From: Streptomyces corallincola
Lineage (GTDB): Bacteria; Actinomycetota; Actinomycetes; Streptomycetales; Streptomycetaceae
Reading direction: 5' to 3'
Length of the DNA stretch: 64,000 nucleotides
Assembly (NCBI RefSeq): GCF_019104725.1
Contig: NZ_JAHRXF010000034.1
Location: forward strand, 1-64,000
The notes beneath the pieces were generated by a model. It did no database searches, was not told the origin of the DNA, and saw only the letters and a list, made by a program, of their open reading frames with translations. The position numbers and the translations under genes were made by a program. Shown here piece by piece: positions 9,006-18,102 of this stretch. The first letter of the stretch is position 1; every line of letters starts with the position of its first letter.

Positions 9006-10028
9006 TCAGTACTGCTCGGTCTCCACGAACCCGGCGTCCGCGTCGTCGTCCGCGCCGAACGCGTCGGCGGCGGCGGTCGGGTCGAAGCCGGGAGGCGAGT
9101 CCTTCAGCGCGAGGCCCATACCGGCCAGCTTCGCCTTGACCTCGTCGATCGACTTCGCACCGAAGTTGCGGATGTCGAGCAGATCGGCCTCGGAACGGGC
9201 GACCAGCTCACCCACGGAGTGGATGCCCTCGCGCTTGAGGCAGTTGTACGACCGAACGGTGAGCTCCAGCTCCTCGATCGGCAGCGCCAGATCGGCGGCC
9301 AGGGCGGCGTCCGTCGGGGACGGGCCCATGTCGATGCCCTCGGCGTCGATGTTCAGCTCGCGGGCGAGACCGAACAGCTCCACCAGGGTCTTGCCGGCCG
9401 ACGCCATCGCGTCACGGGGACGCATGGCCTGCTTCGTCTCGACATCGACGATCAGCTTGTCGAAGTCGGTGCGCTGCTCGACACGGGTCGCCTCGACCTT
9501 GTACGTGACCTTCAGCACCGGGCTGTAGATGGAGTCCACCGGGATACGGCCGATCTCCTGGCCCACCTGCTTGTTCTGCACGGCGGAGACGTAGCCGCGA
9601 CCGCGCTCGACGGTCAGCTCCATCTCCAGCTTGCCCTTGCCGTTGAGCGTGGCGAGGACGAGGTCGGGGTTGTGCACCTCGACACCGGCCGGGGGCGCGA
9701 TGTCGGCGGCGGTGACCAGACCCGGACCCTGCTTGCGCAGGTACATCACGACCGGCTCGTCGTGCTCCGAGGAGACCACGAGCTGCTTGATGTTGAGGAT
9801 CAGGTCGGTGACGTCCTCCTTGACACCCGGCACGGTGGTGAACTCGTGCAGGACGCCGTCGATCCGGATCGAGGTGACGGCGGCACCCGGGATCGAGGAG
9901 AGGAGCGTGCGGCGCAGGGAGTTGCCGAGGGTGTAGCCGAAGCCCGGCTCCAGCGGCTCGATCACGAACCGGGAGCGGAACTCGTCAACGACCTCTTCGG
10001 TCAACGAGGGGCGCTGAGCGATCAGCAT
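9006..10028 (-). CDS. rpoA: RNA polymerase alpha subunit
   Basis: Scaffold for polymerase assembly (N-terminal domain, about 1-230) and promoter/activator contact (C-terminal domain, about 250-320). Diagnostic segments: LGNSLRRTLLSSIPGAAV in the N-domain; EGIHSVGELVARSEADLLDIRNFG, the two helix-hairpin-helix elements, in the C-domain. 340 residues with a short acidic tail. A 202-bp gap with an imperfect GC-rich hairpin near 10078-10098 separates it from rpsK. Confidence 0.98.
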   Translation of the reverse strand: MLIAQRPSLTEEVVDEFRSRFVIEPLEPGFGYTLGNSLRRTLLSSIPGAAVTSIRIDGVLHEFTTVPGVKEDVTDLILNIKQLVVSSEHDEPVVMYLRKQGPGLVTAADIAPPAGVEVHNPDLVLATLNGKGKLEMELTVERGRGYVSAVQNKQVGQEIGRIPVDSIYSPVLKVTYKVEATRVEQRTDFDKLIVDVETKQAMRPRDAMASAGKTLVELFGLARELNIDAEGIDMGPSPTDAALAADLALPIEELELTVRSYNCLKREGIHSVGELVARSEADLLDIRNFGAKSIDEVKAKLAGMGLALKDSPPGFDPTAAADAFGADDDADAGFVETEQY

Positions 10029-10230
10029 GAGTCGATCAGATCCTTCATTCGTGGGCGCCCGCTATTTGACACCCGACGGGACCGCGCCCGGAAAGGCGCG
10101 GGTACTGCAAGGGTACGGGCGGCACGACCCTTTCGGGACGTACCGCCCGGACCCACAGTCTTACGAAGACCTGCGGCGGACGCGGCGGCGCGGAACATCC
10201 CCGCTCGGGCGGGGACAGCGCCGCACGGGG

Positions 10231-10635
10231 TCAGACGCGGCGGCGCTTCGGCGGACGGCAGCCGTTGTGCGGGGTCGGGGTGACGTCCTGGATGGAGCCG
10301 ACCTCCAGACCCGTGGCCTGCAGGGAGCGGATCGCGGTCTCACGACCGGAACCCGGACCCTTGACGAACACATCGACCTTGCGCATGCCGTGCTCCTGCG
10401 CGCGACGGGCGGCCGACTCGGCGGCCATCTGCGCGGCGAACGGCGTGGACTTCCGGGAGCCCTTGAAGCCGACGTGGCCGGCGGAGGCCCAGGAGATCAC
10501 GTTGCCCGACGGGTCGGTGATCGAGACGATCGTGTTGTTGAACGTGCTCTTGATGTGCGCGTGGCCGTGAGCGACGTTCTTCTTTTCCTTGCGGCGCACC
10601 TTCTTGGCAGCGCCCTGACGTCCCTTGGGGGGCAT
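10231..10635 (-). CDS. rpsK: 30S ribosomal protein S11 (uS11)
   Basis: Platform protein near the 3' end of 16S rRNA. 134 residues with a basic N-terminus (MPPKGRQGAAKKVRRKEKKN), core AHIKSTFNNTIVSITD and the C-terminal HNGCRPPKRRRV. Between rpsM and rpoA, the usual order. Confidence 0.98.
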   Translation of the reverse strand: MPPKGRQGAAKKVRRKEKKNVAHGHAHIKSTFNNTIVSITDPSGNVISWASAGHVGFKGSRKSTPFAAQMAAESAARRAQEHGMRKVDVFVKGPGSGRETAIRSLQATGLEVGSIQDVTPTPHNGCRPPKRRRV

Positions 10636-10700
10636 CTACTAACTCCTACGGGAGGTGGTCGGTCCTACAGCGAAGACCGTGGACAGGTGTCCGCTGCGGA

Positions 10701-11081
10701 CTACTTCTTGCCCGGCTTCTTCTTGCCGGCGATGGCGCGACGCGGGCCCTTGCGGGTACGAGCGTTGGTGCTGGTGCGCTGACCGCGGACGGGCAGACCG
10801 CGACGGTGACGGAGACCCTGGTAGCACCCGATCTCGACCTTGCGGCGGATGTCGGCCTGGATCTCACGACGGAGGTCACCCTCGGTCCTGATGTTGCTGT
10901 CTACGTACTCGCGGATCGCGACGAGCTGCTCTTCGCTCAGGTCGCGGACGCGGGTGTTCGGATCGACGCCGGTCGCAGCCAGCGTCGCCTTCGAAAGGGT
11001 CCGGCCGATGCCGAACACGTAGGTGAGGGCGACTTCCACGCGCTTTTCGCGCGGAATGTCAACACCGGAAACGCGTGCCAT
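10701..11081 (-). CDS. rpsM: 30S ribosomal protein S13 (uS13)
   Basis: Head protein forming the inter-subunit bridge with L5. 126 residues, starting MARVSGVDIPREKRVEVALTY, with the GLRHRRGLPVRGQRT motif and a lysine-rich end (AIAGKKKPGKK) that reaches the P-site tRNA. Confidence 0.98.
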   Translation of the reverse strand: MARVSGVDIPREKRVEVALTYVFGIGRTLSKATLAATGVDPNTRVRDLSEEQLVAIREYVDSNIRTEGDLRREIQADIRRKVEIGCYQGLRHRRGLPVRGQRTSTNARTRKGPRRAIAGKKKPGKK

Positions 11082-11277
11082 TCAATGGCTCCTGGTGATC
11101 TTCGGAGGTCTTCCGCAGAACCGGCTCCCGGCCGCCGTACCAGGTACGAACCGGGTCCCCGGCCTCCGAGCCGGGGGTGTCGAACCGCTTGCGACGGTTC
11201 GGGTCCTGCGTATGAACATATTCAGCTCGCGTCGCGCGAAGACTCTGCGATAGCGGTGCAGAGAGGGTGGTCGTGCG

Positions 11278-11391
11278 TCAGCCCTGGCGCTGCTTGTGGC
11301 GCGGGTTGTCGCAGATGACCATGACCCGGCCGTGACGGCGGATCACCCTGCACTTGTCGCAGATCTTCTTGACGCTCGGCTTGACCTTCAT
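11278..11391 (-). CDS. rpmJ: 50S ribosomal protein L36 (bL36), zinc-binding form
   Basis: A 37-residue protein, MKVKPSVKKICDKCRVIRRH and onward, ending RHKQRQG. The CDKC pair at 11-14 and the later Cys27 and His32 form the zinc-ribbon of the C+ class of L36. It lies between infA and rpsM, as in most Gram-positive alpha operons. Start ATG at 11391; preceded by a purine-rich stretch. Confidence 0.96.
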   Translation of the reverse strand: MKVKPSVKKICDKCRVIRRHGRVMVICDNPRHKQRQG

Positions 11392-11450
11392 GTGATGAGG
11401 TTCTCCGGGTCAGTGCCTTCGCCCAGGACAGGCCGGGGCGCGGGCAAGAT

Positions 11451-11672
11451 CTACTTGTACCGGTAGACGATCCGGCCACGCGTCAGGTCGTACGGAGACA
11501 GCTCCACCACGACCCGGTCGTCAGGGAGGATGCGGATGTAGTGCATACGCATCTTGCCGCTGATGTGTGCCAGAACCTGGTGGCCGTTCTGGAGCTCGAC
11601 CCTGAACATGGCGTTCGGAAGAGACTCGACGACAGTGCCCTCGATCTCGATGGCACCTTGCTTCTTGGCCAC
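11451..11672 (-). CDS. infA: translation initiation factor IF-1
   Basis: Binds the ribosomal A site during initiation. 73 residues, an OB-fold: starts with GTG as (M)AKKQGAIEIEGTVVESLPN and ends LTRGRIVYRYK. The open frame runs on upstream, but GTG at 11672 is the family start and has a GAAGGGCGAAGC ribosome-binding stretch before it. First gene of infA-rpmJ-rpsM-rpsK-rpoA-rplQ; a hairpin at 11817-11854 isolates it from map. Confidence 0.97.
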   Translation of the reverse strand: MAKKQGAIEIEGTVVESLPNAMFRVELQNGHQVLAHISGKMRMHYIRILPDDRVVVELSPYDLTRGRIVYRYK

Positions 11673-11816
11673 GCTTCGCCCTTCGAATCGACTACCTTGA
11701 TCGACTCTCACCCGGCCCCGAGGGGCGGGCTGCGGGGGCATACGGACATGCGGGTGCACGAGAGCCGACGAGTCAGTCTACGTCAGGGCTCCCTGAAACA
11801 CGAATCGTGAAAGTCT

Positions 11817-11854
11817 GCCCCGTTCGGAAGATCCTCATGCGGACCGAACGGGGC
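11817..11854 (-). terminator. terminator after map
   Basis: Perfect 11-bp stem (11817-11827 with 11844-11854), 16-nt loop, 19 bp downstream of the map stop. It separates secY-adk-map from infA onwards. Confidence 0.75.
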
Positions 11855-11873
11855 GTGAAGGAGGCGAAAGGGC

Positions 11874-12710
11874 TCAGGCGAGCGGATCGGGGGCGGTCGT
11901 CACGCCCAGCTCGGCCAGCTTCGCCCGCCCGCAGTCGGGGGCGGTGAGCACCAGCGGGCCCTGCTCGGTGAGCGCCACCGAGTGCTCCCAGTGCGAGGAC
12001 CAGGTGCCGTCGGTCGTGATGACCGTCCAGTCGTCCTCCAGCACCTCGGTGCGCGGGGTGCCCAGCGACACCATCGGCTCGATGGCCAGGCAGAGACCGG
12101 GCACCAGCTTGGGTCCCTTGCCCCGGCGCCGGTCCACGTAGTTCAGCAGGTGCGGGTCCATGTGCATCTCGGTGCCGATGCCGTGGCCGCCGTAGTCCTC
12201 GACGATGCCGTACTTGCCGCCGCCAGGCTTCGGCTGACGGCGGATGTACGTCTCGATCGCGCGGGAGACGTCCACCAGCCGGTTGCCCTGCTTCATGGCC
12301 GCGATACCGGCCCACATCGACTCCTCGGTGACCCGCGACAGCTCGATCAGCTCCGGGGAGTGACCCGAGCCGACGAACGCGGTGTAGGCCGCGTCACCGT
12401 GCCAGCCGTCCACGATCGCGCCGCAGTCGATGGAGATGATGTCGCCGTCCTTGAGGACCACGTCCGCCGAGGGGATGCCGTGCACGACCACGTCGTTGAC
12501 CGAGGTGCAGATGGTCGCCGGGAAGCCGCCGTAGCCGAGGAAGTTGGAGCGGGCGCCGTGCTCGGCCAGCACCTTGCGGGCGACCTCGTCCAGGTCCTTC
12601 GTACTGGCGCCGGGCACCGCGGCCTCACGGGTGGCGGCGTGGATCGCGGCCACGACCAGGCCCGCCGCCCGCATCCTGGCGATCTGCTCGGGCGTCTTGA
12701 TCTGCACCAT
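11874..12710 (-). CDS. map: type I methionine aminopeptidase
   Basis: Removes the initiator methionine from nascent proteins. 278 residues from ATG at 12710 (MVQIKTPEQIARMRAAG), the usual family start; an in-frame GTG at 12782 would add 24 low-complexity residues. Metal-site residues are in ISIDCGAIVDGWHGDAA (two Asp), GGHGIGTEMH (His), and LAIEPMV (Glu). Third gene of the secY-adk-map cluster. Confidence 0.95.
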   Translation of the reverse strand: MVQIKTPEQIARMRAAGLVVAAIHAATREAAVPGASTKDLDEVARKVLAEHGARSNFLGYGGFPATICTSVNDVVVHGIPSADVVLKDGDIISIDCGAIVDGWHGDAAYTAFVGSGHSPELIELSRVTEESMWAGIAAMKQGNRLVDVSRAIETYIRRQPKPGGGKYGIVEDYGGHGIGTEMHMDPHLLNYVDRRRGKGPKLVPGLCLAIEPMVSLGTPRTEVLEDDWTVITTDGTWSSHWEHSVALTEQGPLVLTAPDCGRAKLAELGVTTAPDPLA

Positions 12711-12854
12711 CTGGGGCCTGCGCTCTCCGTCGCTCGCGGCTGGCTGTTCTGTACGGCGGTGTTGCTGGGGCGTTGTCACCACGGCGGGTGCCGCCTGGAC
12801 AACAGTACGGCCGCGGCGCCCTCGGGGGCACCGCGGCCGGGGAAGGGCCGGGTC

Positions 12855-13520
12855 CTACTTGTTCTCGGCCTTCTCGCCCTTGAGGGCTTCCAGCGCCCGC
12901 TCGGTGATCTCGTCCACCGGGCCGAGCGAGGAGATCGTGCGGACCAGGCCCTGCGACTTGTAGTAGTCGATGATCGGCTCGGTCTGCGTGTGGTAGACCT
13001 CCAGCCGGGTGCGGACCGTGTCCTCGGAGTCGTCGTCGCGCTGGTACAGCTCGCCGCCGCACACGTCGCACACGCCCTGCCGCTCGGGCGGGCTGTAGGT
13101 GACGTGGAAGACGTGCGCCGACTCGTTGCGGCAGACGCGGCGGCCGGCGATGCGCTTGACGACCTCCTCCTCCGGGACCTCCAGGTCCAGGACGGCGTCC
13201 AGCGTGATGCCCTCGTCGCGGAGCAGTGCGTCCAGCGCCTCGGCCTGCGAGACGTTGCGCGGGAAGCCGTCGAGCAGGAAGCCGTTCACGGCGTCCGGCT
13301 GCTCCATGCGGTCCTTGGCCATCGCGATGGTGACCTCGTCGGGCACCAGGTTGCCGGCATCCATGTAGGACTTGGCGAGCTTGCCCAGCTCGGTCTGCCG
13401 GCTGATGTTGGCCCGGAACAGGTCGCCCGTGGAGATGTGCGGGACGGCCAGCTTCTCGGCGAGGCGGACGGCCTGCGTTCCCTTACCGGCGCCCGGCGGC
13501 CCGACGAGGACGATACGCAT
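12855..13520 (-). CDS. adk: adenylate kinase
   Basis: Equilibrates ATP, AMP and ADP. 221 residues with P-loop GPPGAGKGTQ at 7-16, the LLDGFPRN motif and a long LID (about 125-165) containing the cysteine pair CDVC, suggestive of the zinc-stabilised LID of Gram-positive enzymes. Its ATG shares one base with the secY stop (TGATG), implying translational coupling. Confidence 0.97.
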   Translation of the reverse strand: MRIVLVGPPGAGKGTQAVRLAEKLAVPHISTGDLFRANISRQTELGKLAKSYMDAGNLVPDEVTIAMAKDRMEQPDAVNGFLLDGFPRNVSQAEALDALLRDEGITLDAVLDLEVPEEEVVKRIAGRRVCRNESAHVFHVTYSPPERQGVCDVCGGELYQRDDDSEDTVRTRLEVYHTQTEPIIDYYKSQGLVRTISSLGPVDEITERALEALKGEKAENK

Positions 13521-14833
13521 CAGCGGAGGAACCCTTCGTAATTGCGCTGCTGGAGCTGGCTCTCGATCTGCTTCACCGTCTCCAGGCCGACACCCACGAT
13601 GATGAGGATGCTGGTCCCGCCGAACGGGAAGTTCTGGCTTGCTCCGAAGCCCACCAACGCCATTGTCGGCACGAGAGCGATCAGACCCAGGTACAGCGAA
13701 CCCGGCCAGGTGATCCGGTTCAGCACGTAGCTGAGGTACTCAGCGGTGGGCCGACCGGCACGGATACCCGGAATGAACCCACCATACTTCTTCATGTTGT
13801 CGGCGACTTCTTCGGGGTTGAACGAGATGGCCACGTAGAAGAAGGCGAAGAAGACGATGAGCAGGAAGTACGAAGCGATGTAGATCGGGTGGTCGCCCTT
13901 GGTGAGGTTCTGCTCGATCCAGGTCTTCCACCCCGAGGTGCCGCCCGCGAACTGGGCCACCAGCGCCGGGATGTAGAGCAGCGACGAGGCGAAGATCACC
14001 GGGATGACACCGGCCTGGTTCACCTTGAGCGGGATGTACGTCGAGGTGCCGCCGTAGGACCGGCGGCCGATCATGCGCTTCGCGTACTGCACCGGGACAC
14101 GGCGCTGGGCCTGCTCCACGAAGACCACCAGCGCGACCATGACGAGGCCGACCAGGATCACGGTGCCGAACTCGATCCAGCCGTCGGCCAGGGTGCCCTG
14201 CTTCTTGATGGCCCACAGCGCGCCCGGGAAGGTGGCGGCGATCGAGATGAACATCAGGATCGACATGCCGTTGCCGATACCGCGGTCGGTGATCAGCTCG
14301 CCGAGCCACATCACCACGGCCGTACCCGCGGTCATGCAGATGACCATCGTGATGGTGGTGAAGATCTGCTGGCTCGGGACGATCGAGTTGGCCACCTGGC
14401 AGCCGCTGAAGAGCGCGCCGCTGCGGGCGGTGGCGACGAGGCCGGTGCCCTGGAGGATGGCCAGCGCCACCGTGAGATAACGGGTGTACTGCGTGATCTT
14501 CGTGGTACCCGCCTGTCCCTCCTTCTTGAGGGCTTCCAGACGGGGGATGACCACGGTCAGCAGCTGAAGGATGATGCTGGCCGTGATGTACGGCATGATG
14601 CCGAGCGCGAAGATGGTGATCTGCAGCAGAGCGCCACCGCTGAACATGTTGACCAGTCCGAAGAGGCCCTGGTTGGCGGACGCCTCGTCCATGCACTGCT
14701 GGACGGCCTTGTAGTTGACGCCCGGAATGGGTACATGGGTACCCACCCGGTACACCACGATGATGGCCAGCGTGAAGAGGAGCTTCTTACGCAGGTCGGG
14801 CGTCCTGAACGCCTGGGCGAACGCGGTGAGCAC
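13520..14833 (-). CDS. secY: preprotein translocase subunit SecY
   Basis: Channel-forming subunit of the Sec translocon in the cytoplasmic membrane. 437 residues, about ten hydrophobic segments; starts MLTAFAQAFRTPDLRKKLLF and includes the family motifs THVPIPGVN and GAIFLAVIAL-type later helices. Separated from rplO by 234 bp containing a strong terminator, so it should have its own promoter. Its partner SecE is encoded at 47875-48156. Confidence 0.97.
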   Translation of the reverse strand: MLTAFAQAFRTPDLRKKLLFTLAIIVVYRVGTHVPIPGVNYKAVQQCMDEASANQGLFGLVNMFSGGALLQITIFALGIMPYITASIILQLLTVVIPRLEALKKEGQAGTTKITQYTRYLTVALAILQGTGLVATARSGALFSGCQVANSIVPSQQIFTTITMVICMTAGTAVVMWLGELITDRGIGNGMSILMFISIAATFPGALWAIKKQGTLADGWIEFGTVILVGLVMVALVVFVEQAQRRVPVQYAKRMIGRRSYGGTSTYIPLKVNQAGVIPVIFASSLLYIPALVAQFAGGTSGWKTWIEQNLTKGDHPIYIASYFLLIVFFAFFYVAISFNPEEVADNMKKYGGFIPGIRAGRPTAEYLSYVLNRITWPGSLYLGLIALVPTMALVGFGASQNFPFGGTSILIIVGVGLETVKQIESQLQQRNYEGFLR

Positions 14834-14995
14834 GGTGCCTCCTGCGACCCCCGCGCAACTGCGTCAAGGGTGACGGTCTTGAGGTTCGACGAATGGATAA
14901 CGGCCAACTGCCGCTCAGGGTGCCCCATGTGGGGCGTCCTTTGTAAGTGGGCAGTGCTGGCCACCATACCTGCGGGACCGCTGCCCTAGGAACGA

Positions 14996-15035
14996 CCAAC
15001 CGGGGATACCCCTTTTGTGGGGTATCCCCGGTTGG
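14996..15035 (-). terminator. terminator after rplO (end of spc operon)
   Basis: Perfect 17-bp inverted repeat (14996-15012 with 15019-15035) with a 6-nt loop, 32 bp after the rplO stop. The longest perfect ribosomal-operon terminator here apart from that of rpsI; it decouples secY-adk-map from the spc genes. Confidence 0.85.
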
Positions 15036-15067
15036 GATCGCTCATGTCATCGAGGTGTCCGAGGGAC

Positions 15068-15523
15068 TCAGACCAGCTCGGTGACCGTACCGCCGGCGGC
15101 GGTGATCTTCTCCTTGGCGGAGCCGGAGACGGCATCGACCGTCACCTGCAGCGCCACGGAGACCTCGCCCTGGCCCAGGACCTTGACGAGGCTGTTCTTG
15201 CGAACGGCACCCTTGGCCACCAGACCCTCGACGGTGACCTCGCCACCCTCGGGGTAGAGCGCGGCCAGCTTGTCGAGGTTCACGACCTGGTACTCGGTCT
15301 TGAACGGGTTCTTGAAGCCCTTGAGCTTCGGGAGACGCATGTGGAGGGGCATCTGGCCACCCTCGAAGCGCTCCGGAACCTGGTAACGGGCCTTGGTGCC
15401 CTTGGTACCACGACCGGCCGTCTTACCCTTCGACGCCTCACCACGACCGACACGGGTCTTGGCGGTCTTGGCGCCGGGGGCGGGACGGAGGTTGTGGATC
15501 TTGAGCGGGTTGTGCTCCGCCAT
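15068..15523 (-). CDS. rplO: 50S ribosomal protein L15 (uL15)
   Basis: Large-subunit assembly protein, 151 residues. N-terminal LKIHNLRPAPGAKTAKTRVG and the glycine/basic RGEASKGKTAGRGTKG segment are typical. Starts 2 bp after the rpmD stop; last of the spc operon. Confidence 0.98.
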   Translation of the reverse strand: MAEHNPLKIHNLRPAPGAKTAKTRVGRGEASKGKTAGRGTKGTKARYQVPERFEGGQMPLHMRLPKLKGFKNPFKTEYQVVNLDKLAALYPEGGEVTVEGLVAKGAVRKNSLVKVLGQGEVSVALQVTVDAVSGSAKEKITAAGGTVTELV

Positions 15524-15525
15524 GA

Positions 15526-15705
15526 TCAGACCTCCTCAACCGTCACGAGGTGGCGGACGGTGTGCACCATGCCGCGGAACTCGGGGCGGTCCTCCTTGAC
15601 GACCTGCGTGTTGATGCCCTTGAGACCAAGGGACCGCAGGGTGTCGCGGTGGTTCTGCTTGCTGCCGATGTACGACTTGACCTGCGTGATCTTGAGCTGT
15701 GCCAT
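15526..15705 (-). CDS. rpmD: 50S ribosomal protein L30 (uL30)
   Basis: 59 residues, MAQLKITQVKSYIGSKQNHR and onward, ending VRHLVTVEEV; same length as E. coli L30. ATG at 15705 overlaps the rpsE stop by one base (TAATG), and its TGA at 15526-15528 is followed 2 bp later by the rplO ATG. Confidence 0.96.
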   Translation of the reverse strand: MAQLKITQVKSYIGSKQNHRDTLRSLGLKGINTQVVKEDRPEFRGMVHTVRHLVTVEEV

Positions 15706-16310
15706 TACGCACCAGCCCCGGCACGCGCACGCAGCAGAGCCGCGGGGGCGACGTCCTCAAGAGGCAGACCGCGGCGGGCCGCGACCTCCTCCGGACGCTG
15801 CAGGCCCTTGAGGGCCGCCACGGTGGCGTGCACGATGTTGATCGCGTTGTCGGAGCCGAGCGACTTCGACAGGATGTCGTGGATACCGGCGCACTCGAGC
15901 ACGGCACGCACCGGACCACCGGCGATAACGCCGGTACCCGGGGACGCGGGCTTGAGCAGCACGACGCCAGCAGCCTTCTCACCCTGGATGGGGTGCGGGA
16001 TGGTGCCCTGGATACGGGGGACCTTGAAGAAGTGCTTCTTGGCCTCCTCAACACCCTTGGCGATGGCGGCCGGCACCTCCTTGGCCTTGCCGTAACCGAC
16101 ACCGACGGTGCCGTCACCATCGCCCACCACGACCAGCGCGGTGAAGCTGAAGCGACGACCACCCTTCACAACCTTGGCGACGCGGTTGATCGCGACAACG
16201 CGCTCAACGTACGCGGTCTTCTCGGCGGCAGCAGCGCCGCCGTCACGGCCCTTCCGGTCCCGCCGCTCGCCGCCACCGGCACCGCCACCGCGGCGCTGGG
16301 GTCCAGCCAT
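15705..16310 (-). CDS. rpsE: 30S ribosomal protein S5 (uS5)
   Basis: Translational-accuracy protein at the mRNA entry site. 201 residues: a Gly/Arg-rich N-terminal extension (about 30 residues, RRGGGAGGGERRDRKGRDGG), then the double-stranded-RNA-binding domain (VERVVAINRVAKVVKGGRRF). Longer than E. coli S5 (167) because of that extension. Confidence 0.98.
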   Translation of the reverse strand: MAGPQRRGGGAGGGERRDRKGRDGGAAAAEKTAYVERVVAINRVAKVVKGGRRFSFTALVVVGDGDGTVGVGYGKAKEVPAAIAKGVEEAKKHFFKVPRIQGTIPHPIQGEKAAGVVLLKPASPGTGVIAGGPVRAVLECAGIHDILSKSLGSDNAINIVHATVAALKGLQRPEEVAARRGLPLEDVAPAALLRARAGAGA

Positions 16311-16349
16311 TGGAATTACCTCTCTCTGTTTCCGCTAGCTACGGCAGGC

Positions 16350-16733
16350 TCAGAACTTGAGCCCGGCTTCGCGGGCGGCGTCCGCCAGGGCGGCGATGCG
16401 CCCGGCGTACTGGTTGCCACCACGGTCGAACACGACAGCCTCGACACCGGCGGCCTTGGCGCGCTCGGCGACCAGGGCGCCGACCTGCTTGGCCTGTGCC
16501 GACTTGTCGCCCTCGCCACCGCGAACCGACGCGTCCAGAGTGGACGCGGAGGCCAGGGTGTGGCCCTTGAGGTCGTCGATCACCTGCGCCACGATGTGGC
16601 GGTTGGAGCGGGTAACGACCAGACGGGGACGCTCCGCCGTACCGGAAAGGTTCTTACGGATCCGGATGTGGCGGCGCTTGATCGCGGCGCGCTTGTAGGC
16701 GTCGCCCTTGAGGATCTTCTGCCCGTATGCCAT
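16350..16733 (-). CDS. rplR: 50S ribosomal protein L18 (uL18)
   Basis: 5S rRNA-binding protein, 127 residues; RRHIRIRKNLSGTAERPRL near the N-terminus and the C-terminal DRGGNQYAGRIAALADAARE motif. 3 bp after rplF. Confidence 0.98.
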   Translation of the reverse strand: MAYGQKILKGDAYKRAAIKRRHIRIRKNLSGTAERPRLVVTRSNRHIVAQVIDDLKGHTLASASTLDASVRGGEGDKSAQAKQVGALVAERAKAAGVEAVVFDRGGNQYAGRIAALADAAREAGLKF

Positions 16734-16736
16734 GTG

Positions 16737-17276
16737 TTACTTACCCGCCTTTCCGACCTTGCGGCGGATGACTTCGCCCTCGTACTTGACGCCCTTGGCC
16801 TTGTACGGGTCGGGCTTGCGCAGCTTGCGGATGTTGGCCGCAACCTCGCCGACCTTCTGCTTGTCGATGCCCTCGACCTGGAATCGGGTCGGGTTCTCCA
16901 CCTTGAAGGTGATTCCCTCGGGCGCTTCGACGGTGATCGGGTGGCTGTAGCCGAGAGCGAACTCCAGGTTCGAACCCTTGGCGGTCACTCGGTAACCGAC
17001 ACCGCTGATTTCGAGCTTCTTCACGTAACCCTGGGTCACGCCGGTGATCATGTTCGCCACCAGCGTGCGGGACAGGCCGTGCAGGGCCTTGTTCTGACGC
17101 TCGTCGTTCGGACGGGTGACGTTCAGAACGCCGTCCTCACCCTTGACGATGTCGATCGGCGCGACGACGGTGTGGGTCAGCGTGCCCTTGGGGCCCTTGA
17201 CCGAGACCGTACGGCCGTCGATGGTGACGTCCACGCCGGCGGGAACCGTGATGGGGAGCTTGCCAATACGCGACAT
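16737..17276 (-). CDS. rplF: 50S ribosomal protein L6 (uL6)
   Basis: 179 residues, two repeated L6 domains; starts MSRIGKLPITVPAGVDVTID and has the C-terminal signature PDPYKAKGVKYEGEVIRRK. Located between rpsH and rplR as in the conserved spc order. Confidence 0.98.
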   Translation of the reverse strand: MSRIGKLPITVPAGVDVTIDGRTVSVKGPKGTLTHTVVAPIDIVKGEDGVLNVTRPNDERQNKALHGLSRTLVANMITGVTQGYVKKLEISGVGYRVTAKGSNLEFALGYSHPITVEAPEGITFKVENPTRFQVEGIDKQKVGEVAANIRKLRKPDPYKAKGVKYEGEVIRRKVGKAGK

Positions 17277-17300
17277 AGCTGTTTCCTCCGTTCCCTTCCG

Positions 17301-17699
17301 CTACCAGACGTAGGCGAGGACTTCCCCACCCACGCCCTTCTTGCCGGCCTGCTTGTCGGTGAGGAGCCCGTGCGACGTGGAGATGATCGCCACGCCCAGG
17401 CCGCCGAGCACCTTCGGCAAGCTGGTGGACTTCGCGTACACCCGGAGACCGGGCTTGGAGATCCGCTTGATGCCCGCGATGGAGCGCTCACGGTTGGGGC
17501 CGAACTTCAGCTCCAGGACGAGGGACTTGCCGACCTCGGCGTCCTCGACCTTCCAGCCCGTGATGAAGCCCTCCTGCTGGAGGATCTCCGCGATGTGAGA
17601 CTTGATCTTGGACGCCGGCATCGCCACGGAGTCGTGGTATGCCGAGTTCGCGTTCCGCAGACGCGTAAGCATGTCTGCGATCGGATCAGTCATGGTCAT
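17301..17699 (-). CDS. rpsH: 30S ribosomal protein S8 (uS8)
   Basis: Binds helix 21 of 16S rRNA and, in many bacteria, represses the spc operon. 132 residues from ATG at 17699 (MTMTDPIADMLTRLRNAN); the frame is open 15 codons further but that part lacks homology. Ends GKKGVGGEVLAYVW. A 212-bp gap (17700-17911) to rpsN contains a GC-rich spacer, unusual inside this tightly packed cluster. Confidence 0.97.
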   Translation of the reverse strand: MTMTDPIADMLTRLRNANSAYHDSVAMPASKIKSHIAEILQQEGFITGWKVEDAEVGKSLVLELKFGPNRERSIAGIKRISKPGLRVYAKSTSLPKVLGGLGVAIISTSHGLLTDKQAGKKGVGGEVLAYVW

Positions 17700-17911
17700 G
17701 AATTGGCCTTCGGCCTCTCTCGCCGGGGTTTCCTGGTGCGCCATCCCTCTCCCCGATCCGAGACGGGACGGGTGCGGCGCGGTGGACCTACGGCGTAGTA
17801 AGTCGTACGGGCGCGGCAGGCGCCCAACCCCACAAGCCTACGGCATGTGGAGCGGGGCCCCTGCCTTGCCCAGATGCTTACCGAGAGTCTCCGGAATCCC
17901 TAAAGGGGGGA

Positions 17912-18097
17912 TTACCAGGAGCTCTTGGTCACGCCCGGCAGCTCGCCACGGTGAGCCATCTCACGAAGGCACACGCGGCACAGGCCGAACTTGCGGTACA
18001 CGGAGTGCGGACGGCCGCAGCGCTGGCAGCGCGTGTAGCCCCGCACCCCGAACTTGGGCTTGCGAGCAGCCTTAGCGATCAGAGCCTTCTTCGCCAT
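17912..18097 (-). CDS. rpsN: 30S ribosomal protein S14 type Z (uS14), zinc-binding
   Basis: 61 residues from ATG at 18097 (MAKKALIAKAARKPKFGVRG). Two CxxC pairs, CQRC and CRVC, make this the short zinc-containing (C+) form. The ribosome-binding site AAGGAGG lies in the end of rplE, 13-19 bp upstream. Confidence 0.97.
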   Translation of the reverse strand: MAKKALIAKAARKPKFGVRGYTRCQRCGRPHSVYRKFGLCRVCLREMAHRGELPGVTKSSW

Positions 18098-18102
18098 CTC
18101 GC